From an uncultured Rubritalea sp. (GTDB taxonomy: Bacteria; Verrucomicrobiota; Verrucomicrobiia; Verrucomicrobiales; Akkermansiaceae), in assembly GCA_937951395.1 (NCBI GenBank), contig CALFBV010000020.1, forward strand, positions 1-5,148: DNA of 5,148 nucleotides. Reading direction: 5' to 3'. Positions 1-5,148 of this stretch are shown here, in pieces (positions within the stretch are counted from its first letter, which is position 1; each line of letters opens with the position of its first letter). Made by a program: the position numbers and the translations under genes. The notes under the pieces are model-generated. The model had not been told where the DNA came from and did not search any database. It saw only the letters and a list, made by a program, of their open reading frames with translations.

Positions 1-274
1 ACGCACCAGTTGCGTCAGCCATAATCTGCAGAGTCTGTTTACCTAGATCGATGGATTTGTGACGGTATCCCATAGTTCTTGAGAACACTAAAACCTGCTT
101 CTTTTTCTTTGCATCATCCTTCTTCCCAGACTTTAGATGCTTTACAGCCGCTATGACTTTCGCCTTATTGGTGACTCTAGCATTATTCGGCTTCTCAGGC
201 TTGGCGGAAGCTACATACAGACCTAATACTCCAAAGAGAGCAACACCAGCAATAGTGAGTGGTTTAACATTCAT
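1..274 (-). CDS. Secreted ThuA-domain protein, N-terminal part (cut by window edge)
   Basis: Only the first 91 residues are in the window; the frame is open to base 1. The ATG at 274-272 opens a typical export signal: a short lysine-bearing start, a hydrophobic stretch at about residues 6-20, and the cleavage-like site VASA before K25. A lysine-rich linker with a KKDDAKKKK run follows (about 25-59). From residue 60 the sequence QVLVFSRTMGYRHKSI matches the opening beta strand and loop of the ThuA-like (trehalose utilisation) fold, related to class I glutamine amidotransferases, where members typically read VLVFTxTxGFRHxSI. ThuA proteins are linked to sugar catabolism, and secreted copies are numerous in Verrucomicrobiota and Planctomycetes; the substrate here cannot be told. 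The catalytic part is outside the window. There is no good Shine-Dalgarno site; the start is chosen because it gives a complete signal peptide. Confidence 0.8.
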   Translation of the reverse strand, partial: MNVKPLTIAGVALFGVLGLYVASAKPEKPNNARVTNKAKVIAAVKHLKSGKKDDAKKKKQVLVFSRTMGYRHKSIDLGKQTLQIMADATGA

Positions 275-289
275 GAGCTCAAGCTACAC

Positions 290-328
290 AAAAAGTGCCT
301 CAGGCAAAGATTTACCTGAGACACTTTT
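290..328 (-). terminator. Rho-independent terminator-like hairpin after the aminotransferase
   Basis: The arms 315-328 and 291-304 form a 14-base-pair stem with a 10-base loop (305-314). The one mismatch in the DNA palindrome (C at 298 against A at 321) becomes a G-U pair only in RNA made from the minus strand, which supports function in that direction. The 3' arm ends in UUUU and one more U follows. The hairpin begins 21 bases after the aminotransferase stop codon. The stem is flanked by A and T runs on both sides, so it could also act on plus-strand transcripts, but no plus-strand gene is evident. It ends only 16 bases before the next start codon. Confidence 0.75.
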
Positions 329-349
329 GAAAATCACTTTTAATCCTGC

Positions 350-1516
350 TTAGTGCGAGCGACAGAACTCCTCGAAACGAGTGAGACCTTCGTTCAGCAC
401 ATCGAGAGTAGTGCAGTAGCTGAGACGGATGCTGTTGTCATTGCCAAATGCGATCCCTGGGACAGCTGCCACACGGTAACGCGTAAGAAGTTTGTCACAT
501 AGGTTCACTGATTTAATGCCGAGCTGGGCAGTATTTACTAGGAAGTAAAATGCACCTTCTGGCTCAGTGATGCTGATGTTAGGGATAGACTTGAGCTTAT
601 TTAGCATAAACTGACGACGCTGATCATACTCCGCTCTGAGATCTTCCACGAAAGTATTTTCCACAGTGAGTGCCGCTAGACCGCCATATTGAGAGAACGT
701 GCATGGATTCGATGTCGTGTGTCCCTGCATAGATGAAATAGCCTCTGCGATCGCTTTAGGTGCAGCGATGTAGCCTAGGCGCCATCCTGTCATGGAGTAA
801 GCCTTAGAGAAGCCACCGACTGTGATAGTAAGGTCATACAGGTCCTGACTAATAGATGCGATGCTTACGTGCTTAGCATCACCATAGACGAGTTTCTCAT
901 AGATCTCATCAGATAGGATAATGATATCTTCCAGGAGAGCCACCTCACCGAGAGCCTTGAGCTCTTCTCCTGTGTAGACTGCTCCAGTAGGATTACCTGG
1001 TGAGTTGATGATGATCATCTTCGTGAGACCTGTCATATTTTCCTCGAACTGCTCTGGAGTGATCTTCCAGTTGTTTGCCTCCGTAGTCTCCACGAGAACT
1101 GGAACACCACCTGCGATGCGCACCATCTCCGGGTAAGAGAGCCAGTATGGAGAAGGAATGATGACTTCATCCCCTTCTTCTATCACAGCCATTATAGCAC
1201 TCATGCAAGAGTGCTTAGCACCATTACCGACGATGATCTGGCGTGGATCATACTCAATGTTATTTTCAGTCTTGAGCTTATTAGCAATAGCTTCTCTTAG
1301 CTCAGGAATACCCGCTGCTGGAGTATACTTAGTTTTACCATCTTGAAGAGCTTTGATACCAGCCTCCTTGATGAAATTTGGAGTGTCCATTTCTGGCTCT
1401 CCCCCTGCTAGACCATAGACTTCCTCACCCCTAGATTTCATGGCTTTTGCCTGATTGGTGATGTTAAGAGTGAGTGAAGGAGTGACGTTAGTGATGCGTG
1501 ATGAAATGCTTTCCAT
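350..1516 (-). CDS. PLP-dependent aminotransferase, class I/II (aspartate aminotransferase type)
   Basis: The 388-residue protein is a full-length fold-type I aminotransferase, probably a cytosolic homodimer that moves an amino group between aspartate (or a related amino acid) and 2-oxoglutarate. Landmarks in order are the substrate loop AGGEPEMDTP (37-46), YTPAAGIPELREAIA (64-78), the cofactor-binding NGAKHS (98-103), PSPYW (121-125), SPGNPTG with N175, SDEIYE with D203 and Y206, the Schiff-base lysine K238 in SKAYSMTGWRLGY, and the carboxylate-binding R364 in IRLSY. No key residue is missing. The pattern fits the subgroup Ib (AspB-like) enzymes, some of which also transaminate prephenate or aromatic substrates; specificity cannot be settled by eye. 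The ATG at 1516-1514 gives the usual family N terminus. It lies 194 bases from prmA, so probably has its own promoter, and is followed by a hairpin terminator. Confidence 0.93.
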   Translation of the reverse strand: MESISSRITNVTPSLTLNITNQAKAMKSRGEEVYGLAGGEPEMDTPNFIKEAGIKALQDGKTKYTPAAGIPELREAIANKLKTENNIEYDPRQIIVGNGAKHSCMSAIMAVIEEGDEVIIPSPYWLSYPEMVRIAGGVPVLVETTEANNWKITPEQFEENMTGLTKMIIINSPGNPTGAVYTGEELKALGEVALLEDIIILSDEIYEKLVYGDAKHVSIASISQDLYDLTITVGGFSKAYSMTGWRLGYIAAPKAIAEAISSMQGHTTSNPCTFSQYGGLAALTVENTFVEDLRAEYDQRRQFMLNKLKSIPNISITEPEGAFYFLVNTAQLGIKSVNLCDKLLTRYRVAAVPGIAFGNDNSIRLSYCTTLDVLNEGLTRFEEFCRSH

Positions 1517-1545
1517 GAGGATTGTCTCGTTATGTTTCAGTTAAA

Positions 1546-1575
1546 ATTAGATGATGACAGTAGCCTCAGGGGCAA
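1546..1575 (-). promoter_or_regulatory. Possible sigma-70-like promoter for the aminotransferase
   Basis: Read on the minus strand, TTGCCC (1575-1570) and TCTAAT (1551-1546) are separated by 18 bases. They match four of six and five of six positions of the -35 and -10 consensus. Transcription would start near 1539, leaving a leader of about 20-25 bases before the ATG at 1516. The call rests on consensus resemblance and location only. In AT-rich intergenic DNA such matches arise by chance, and promoter consensus in this lineage may differ. Confidence 0.3.
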
Positions 1576-1616
1576 CATTCATAATCTAAATTGATAAAAC
1601 ATGAACTCTCCCCTGA
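1566..1616 (-). repeat. Interrupted inverted repeat upstream of the aminotransferase
   Basis: TCAGGGG (1566-1572) is the exact reverse complement of CCCCTGA (1610-1616). Between them, TTCAT (1578-1582) and ATGAA (1601-1605) form a second, nested pair, leaving an 18-base AT-rich centre. The dyad overlaps the -35 half of the possible promoter, so it could be an operator. If transcribed from further upstream, it could instead be a leader RNA stem with an internal loop. A short direct repeat, GAGTTCA, occurs twice on the minus strand at its upstream arm. The dyad itself is certain; its function is unproven. Confidence 0.4.
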
Positions 1617-1650
1617 ACTCGGGCTGTTCATAACCGATAGCGTTCATCAT
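1579..1650 (-). other. Possible 23-codon aromatic-rich leader reading frame
   Basis: An ATG-ATG start at 1650-1645 opens a frame of 23 codons ending at TGA (1581-1579), 62 bases before the aminotransferase start. Six of the 23 residues are aromatic (four Phe, two Tyr), most of them in the stretch EFMFYQF. The frame overlaps the upstream arm of the inverted repeat, and the other arm begins 6 bases after the stop codon. That layout recalls leader peptides of amino-acid operons. No convincing ribosome binding site precedes it, and AT-rich DNA readily yields Phe and Tyr codons, so chance is a strong alternative. Confidence 0.17.
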
Positions 1651-1710
1651 GCAAGATAAATGAAACTCTAGCAGAAAAAATTCTTAAATGTATTCCTTTT
1701 TACAGATTTT

Positions 1711-2562
1711 CTAAGACTTTAATTTAGCCCTAGCGGTGACCCACTTCCCTTTCTTCACCACTTCTCCGAAGACCAGCCCTGCCCCCTCTCCCCACTGTTT
1801 AGTCACTTCCCACTGATCTGCTAAAATGCCAGAAACTACTAGGTCTCCATCTTTTTTTATCGTTTTCACGATCGTGGGGAAAGCTTCCTGCAAAATAGTC
1901 GAAAACATATTCGCCACTACCACAGCCCATTTCTTCCTTGGCTTCCATTTTAATACATCTTGCTCCTCAACCTCTATCTCATCCACACGGTTTAACTTTA
2001 AATTCTGCTTAGAAACACGCACTGCCTGAGGGTCATAATCGTGAGCCACACAAGCGTCAGCCCCCAGCATCCTCGCAGCTATAGCTAGCACTGCAGTACC
2101 ACAGCCTAGATCCAGCATCTGCCAACCTTTTGATGATTTCTCTTTCTGCTCACGTGAAATATCTACTAGAAACCTAAGGCACGTGGATGTCGTAGCATGA
2201 TCGCCCGTGCCAAACGCCATCTCAGCAGGGATCTGTATCACCTTCTTCTCTGGATTTTCACTGCGCAGCTCATCAGCTACTTTCAGCTCTCTAGCTCCAC
2301 ATACTAGAATCGCATCACGTATTTTCAGAGGCGGACGCTCCACAGCACTCAGAGCAACCCAATTCTGGGTTTTCACCTCACGCACCGTCCCACCAAATTG
2401 CTTCCTGATCGCTTCAGCTTCTTTCTTCGTCTCGCAGTAGACCTCCACCCTCACAGTCTTCCCCCCTTTGATCTCAGAAATAACACTACGGTCATTTCCA
2501 TAAAATCTCTCTTCCCACGCATCAATCCATTTAACCGATGATAATTTTGACCAATGATACAT
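1711..2562 (-). CDS. prmA: Ribosomal protein L11 methyltransferase (PrmA family)
   Basis: This 283-residue SAM-dependent methyltransferase most likely trimethylates ribosomal protein L11 in the cytosol. Visible signs are AFGTGDHATT (116-125), the PrmA-type loop usually read as FGTGTHPTT; motif I DLGCGTAVLAIAA (151-163), which binds SAM; the acidic HDYDP (174-178) after the second strand; ANMFSTIL (217-224) at the place of the family NILAxxL motif; and VSGIL (243-247). The first 70 or so residues differ from the classical PrmA L11-binding domain, so an altered or other protein substrate is possible. Length is close to the usual 290-300. The ATG at 2562 is 26 bases after the rodA stop codon with no promoter or terminator between, so co-transcription with rodA is likely. 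The site before the start is A/T-rich without a clear Shine-Dalgarno sequence. Confidence 0.88.
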   Translation of the reverse strand: MYHWSKLSSVKWIDAWEERFYGNDRSVISEIKGGKTVRVEVYCETKKEAEAIRKQFGGTVREVKTQNWVALSAVERPPLKIRDAILVCGARELKVADELRSENPEKKVIQIPAEMAFGTGDHATTSTCLRFLVDISREQKEKSSKGWQMLDLGCGTAVLAIAARMLGADACVAHDYDPQAVRVSKQNLKLNRVDEIEVEEQDVLKWKPRKKWAVVVANMFSTILQEAFPTIVKTIKKDGDLVVSGILADQWEVTKQWGEGAGLVFGEVVKKGKWVTARAKLKS

Positions 2563-2588
2563 AATAATTTTCTATTTTAAATCTACTT

Positions 2589-3842
2589 TTAAGAACCGCG
2601 TTGAGTCGACTCGTTAGGATTCACCCTCTCATCAGACCTCCTGCGGTTCAGTTTAAATTGTTTCCCTCGCTGCGATAACTTCACCTTTTCCTCCACCTCG
2701 CCATCGCCCCCCTTGCGATGCACCCAGACGCTCTGGACTAAGCCTAACATAAACATACACATCACCACAAATGTACCTGAATAACTAATAAAGGGCAACG
2801 GAATGCCCGTCACTGGCATCAGCAACACACACATCGCAATATTCTCAAATATATGAGCAAACAATAACCCCACGACAGCCCCACAAAGAATCTGCCCAGA
2901 CATATCTCTACTGTAATAACCGATAAATATACACTGAATTAGCAACAAACTGAATCCAAGCACTAGCATTAGACTACCTCGAAAACCTTGCTCCTCCGCA
3001 AACACACCAAAGACATAATCATTATGTGCCGTTTTCTTAGGAATATAACCCATATCATGAAGAGAGCGCTTCGAAGAATTATTCTTAAAGCCCACCCCCT
3101 TATACCCAGACTGACCCACAGCCATTGACACATAGTATGGTCCATAGGCATCACCAGTGATATCCACCTTACGACCATAAAGCATATCAAGATAGATCTC
3201 TATCCGGTTCGCGCCTCGGCTCGAAAAACTTGGTAAAATCACATGAAACAAGATCGGCATGATCGCAGCACCTAGCAAGGAAATCACTGCCAAATACCGG
3301 AAAGGCACACCACTCACTAACATCACAATCGCCGCCACAGGAAGCCAAACAATAGCAGACCCTAGATCTCCCATAACAGCCACAAGCCCAAAAGGAATCA
3401 TTGCGAGAATAGCAATCGCAGCCACCTTCGCTCCCGGAAGACTCAACAAAGGATGCCATTTAGCCAAGTCTTGCAGGACCCATGCCATCATGATAAATCC
3501 TGCCACAATCGAAAATTGTGCTGGCTGAAAACTCAGCCCGCCTACTTCTAGCTGGTGCACCTTATTGCCAATCTTCATGGCGAGGACCATCAAAATAATA
3601 CCCGATACATACATCGGAGCAGCTAGATACTTAATCCACTTATAGTCGATCAGAGCAGTGATAAAATATATTCCAGAGCCGATAAAAATCCACTGCACCT
3701 GTTTAGCTGCTATCGCCTCACCACCACCTGTAAGATGTCTAGCAGCACTCTCGATGGTAAAAACGCCTAAAATTAAAAGCGCAAACATGCACAAGGTCAG
3801 CAACCAGCTCATGCCCAATATTTTTCTCAGTAGCGGAGTCAT
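2589..3842 (-). CDS. rodA: Rod-shape peptidoglycan polymerase RodA (SEDS family)
   Basis: The 417-residue inner-membrane protein is a SEDS glycosyltransferase that polymerises lipid II into glycan strands with a class B PBP during cell elongation. About ten membrane segments can be read (near 12-31, 49-66, 71-90, 108-124, 139-156, 161-178, 182-204, 288-308, 316-341, 350-373), with a large loop at about 205-285. Family signatures are GDLGSA (158-163), the loop motif AHNDYVFGVFAEEQGF (272-287) carrying the presumed catalytic Asp D275, and MPVTGIPLPFISYSGT (342-357). RodA is favoured over FtsW by overall look and by the lack of division genes nearby, but the two are hard to separate by eye. Oddities are QPAQFSI (106-112) in place of the common QPSE-x-x-K, and a charged, mostly basic tail after residue 376. 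The gene follows the L,D-transpeptidase by 55 bases. Confidence 0.9.
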   Translation of the reverse strand: MTPLLRKILGMSWLLTLCMFALLILGVFTIESAARHLTGGGEAIAAKQVQWIFIGSGIYFITALIDYKWIKYLAAPMYVSGIILMVLAMKIGNKVHQLEVGGLSFQPAQFSIVAGFIMMAWVLQDLAKWHPLLSLPGAKVAAIAILAMIPFGLVAVMGDLGSAIVWLPVAAIVMLVSGVPFRYLAVISLLGAAIMPILFHVILPSFSSRGANRIEIYLDMLYGRKVDITGDAYGPYYVSMAVGQSGYKGVGFKNNSSKRSLHDMGYIPKKTAHNDYVFGVFAEEQGFRGSLMLVLGFSLLLIQCIFIGYYSRDMSGQILCGAVVGLLFAHIFENIAMCVLLMPVTGIPLPFISYSGTFVVMCMFMLGLVQSVWVHRKGGDGEVEEKVKLSQRGKQFKLNRRRSDERVNPNESTQRGS

Positions 3843-3897
3843 TTAATCATTATCTTTACTCAGCTAGGCAAATAGGAGGCTGCTTGAAGAAATATGA

Positions 3898-4521
3898 TTA
3901 GCCCCCGTAATAAGCCTTACGAAGAACAGAAGCGCTTTTACGACCTTCCGGAGTCTTGTAAAGATGGTCATAGACGACCTTCACCTCAGCACCCACACCG
4001 ACTCTGCGGTAGAGATCGATAACGTCACGAGACTTCATACGGATACAACCGTAGCTAGCAGGTGTCCCTATTTTATGCTCAGCTGGTGTGCCGTGAATGT
4101 AGATGTATCTACGGTAGGTGTCCCGATTACGGTATTCATTTCCTTTGAGCCACATGATGCGAGTCACAATAGGATCTCTGCCTCTCGTATTTGGCTTCAT
4201 AATCTGGCCAGTTTTTCTGCGGCTTTTGAATACAGTTCCACTACGAGAACCACCACCTATCTTCTTAGCTATCTCCATTTTTCCTAGTGGAGTCTTTTTG
4301 CTATTACGTGTATTACCTACCCCGAACTTAGAGGTGGAAATCTTATATGCTTTCACAGCTTTACCATCCTTAGTTAGAAGCATGGTCTGATCTTTCACAC
4401 TGACGATCATTTTATTCCTCTTATCGCCCCCAGGCGAGCTTCCACAACTCGTCAATAACAAGCCTGAAATAAGTGCTATGAAGGTGACTTGGAAGAATGA
4501 ACGCAAGGTGTGTGGTTTCAT
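3898..4521 (-). CDS. L,D-transpeptidase lipoprotein (YkuD domain)
   Basis: This 207-residue protein carries a lipoprotein signal: basic residues K2 and R7, a hydrophobic core at about 9-23, and the lipobox LTSC with C26 as the lipidated residue. Gly and Ser after the cysteine suggest, by the E. coli rule, sorting to the outer membrane. The rest is a YkuD catalytic domain (about 38-185) that forms a thioester with a tetrapeptide stem and makes 3-3 peptidoglycan crosslinks, or attaches a protein to the wall. The signature is complete: H143-G144, then S156, G158, catalytic C159 and R161 in ASYGCIRM. There is no separate peptidoglycan-binding or LysM domain, so the lipid anchor alone would place it at the wall. 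It starts 21 bases after the glycosyltransferase and precedes rodA, which fits a wall-assembly role. The ATG at 4521 is chosen because it gives the full signal. Confidence 0.92.
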   Translation of the reverse strand: MKPHTLRSFFQVTFIALISGLLLTSCGSSPGGDKRNKMIVSVKDQTMLLTKDGKAVKAYKISTSKFGVGNTRNSKKTPLGKMEIAKKIGGGSRSGTVFKSRRKTGQIMKPNTRGRDPIVTRIMWLKGNEYRNRDTYRRYIYIHGTPAEHKIGTPASYGCIRMKSRDVIDLYRRVGVGAEVKVVYDHLYKTPEGRKSASVLRKAYYGG

Positions 4522-4542
4522 AAGAAATTAGTTAACTTATCC

Positions 4543-5148
4543 TTACTTACCAGAATCTATGCTTTCTTCAACACTATTTTTCATAAATCCTGCGAACATC
4601 CGCCTAAGAGAAGGAATAGAAGTAAAGAAGAACCCAATTGGGAATGGCGTAAGAAGGATAGCAGTAGCGAAGTTAGCATCCGCGTAGTTACTGATCACCA
4701 CAATCAAGAAGAACACACCAAAGGCGAATTCGATCACCGGAGTAACAGATTTCATCGCCTTATACTTACTGGACTTCCAATTCGCAGACTTCTTTTGACC
4801 AGTTGCCCCAGCCTTATCGATCCCATACTTAGGAGTGCGGACAAATCCGGACTGATGATTGAATATAGCCTCCAGCACAGCCTTCGCATTATTCACACTC
4901 ATACCTATCCCTAGCGCAATAAGTAGCGGTAAATAAATAATCTCTTTCAACCAAGTCTTAGGATGAAGTGCCTTCTGAGCAGTCAGATAAAATAATGCTA
5001 CAGAGACAGAACCGAAGAAAAAGATCGGGATATTTACAAAATACTCAAACATAGGATTCTCAGCAATAAGCGGAATATTAGTCAACTGCTTAGGATAGAT
5101 CAAGAAACAGAGTATAATAAGTAGCAGGTATGCAAAGTTTGAAGTCAA
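4543..5148 (-). CDS. Membrane GT2 glycosyltransferase (cellulose synthase-like), C-terminal part
   Basis: The last 201 codons are present and the frame is open to the window edge, so the TTG at 5148 is an internal Leu codon, not a start. The catalytic GT2 domain, with its DxD and QxxRW-type motifs, should lie outside. What remains is the membrane-rich tail: hydrophobic segments near residues 4-19, 36-55, 67-83, 137-153 and 160-178 (counted from the window edge), and the conserved linker SVNNAKAVLEAIF followed by SGFVRTPKYG (84-109). That motif is known to me from processive-type GT2 enzymes of the cellulose synthase/mannan synthase-like group of about 500 residues, common in Verrucomicrobiota, Planctomycetes and Acidobacteria. 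The product glycan or glycolipid is unknown. The close spacing to the L,D-transpeptidase suggests one envelope operon. Confidence 0.75.
   Translation of the reverse strand: MTSNFAYLLLIILCFLIYPKQLTNIPLIAENPMFEYFVNIPIFFFGSVSVALFYLTAQKALHPKTWLKEIIYLPLLIALGIGMSVNNAKAVLEAIFNHQSGFVRTPKYGIDKAGATGQKKSANWKSSKYKAMKSVTPVIEFAFGVFFLIVVISNYADANFATAILLTPFPIGFFFTSIPSLRRMFAGFMKNSVEESIDSGK

Noticed and set aside
153..353. Plus-strand frame beginning MTFALLVTLALFGF that looks like a signal peptide
   Set aside because: It is antisense to the ThuA gene's own signal and linker, and runs through the hairpin; the hydrophobic look is a mirror of the coding strand.
1674..1717. Terminator after prmA: TCTTAGA pairing with TTTAAGA before a run of six U
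   Set aside because: The stem is almost all A-U with a G-U pair and a loop of about 20 bases, so it would be very unstable.
3187..3528. Open frames of about 90 codons on both strands inside rodA
   Set aside because: They overlap a complete SEDS gene in other frames and have no family features.
3839..3850. Three-codon frame ATG-ATT-AAA-TGA whose stop overlaps the rodA ATG
   Set aside because: Tiny and easily produced by chance in AT-rich DNA; there is no ribosome binding site to support coupling.
3843..3856. GATAAT as a -10 box before rodA
   Set aside because: It would lie only a few bases before the start codon and has no -35 partner at 16-18 bases.
4530..4537. 8-base palindrome AGTTAACT before the L,D-transpeptidase
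   Set aside because: Too short to be meaningful, with no second copy seen nearby.
4510..4914. 134-codon plus-strand open frame
   Set aside because: It lies opposite the well-supported glycosyltransferase tail and its product shows no recognisable domain.

Overview
The window reads as a fragment of an ordinary chromosome from a Gram-negative, didermal bacterium, most plausibly of the Verrucomicrobiota. The signs are a ThuA-domain secreted protein, a cellulose-synthase-like GT2 glycosyltransferase with the SGFVRTPKYG tail motif, a lipoprotein L,D-transpeptidase and moderately AT-rich DNA with weak Shine-Dalgarno sites. The phylum is inferred from family resemblance only. I see no mobile element, CRISPR array, tRNA or rRNA.

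All six genes lie on the minus strand, so transcription runs from right to left. In that order they are: the C-terminal part of a membrane GT2 glycosyltransferase (4543-5148, cut by the window edge); a YkuD-type L,D-transpeptidase lipoprotein (3898-4521); the SEDS peptidoglycan polymerase RodA (2589-3842); a PrmA-type ribosomal protein L11 methyltransferase (1711-2562); a class I/II PLP aminotransferase of the aspartate type (350-1516); and the first 91 residues of a secreted ThuA-domain protein (1-274, cut by the window edge).

The first four genes are separated by only 21, 55 and 26 bases with no visible terminator or promoter between them. They probably form one transcription unit with a cell-envelope theme: glycan synthesis, peptidoglycan crosslinking and peptidoglycan polymerisation, with a translation-modification gene at its end. 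A 194-base gap then separates prmA from the aminotransferase. This gap holds an interrupted dyad, a possible promoter and a possible 23-codon aromatic-rich reading frame. A strong hairpin follows the aminotransferase stop codon and sits just 16 bases before the ThuA-domain gene.

I found no clear sign of a wholly new system. The best leads are the loss of normally conserved polar residues in the QPSE-x-x-K motif of RodA, the structured gap before the aminotransferase, and the unusual placement of the hairpin in front of the ThuA-domain gene.
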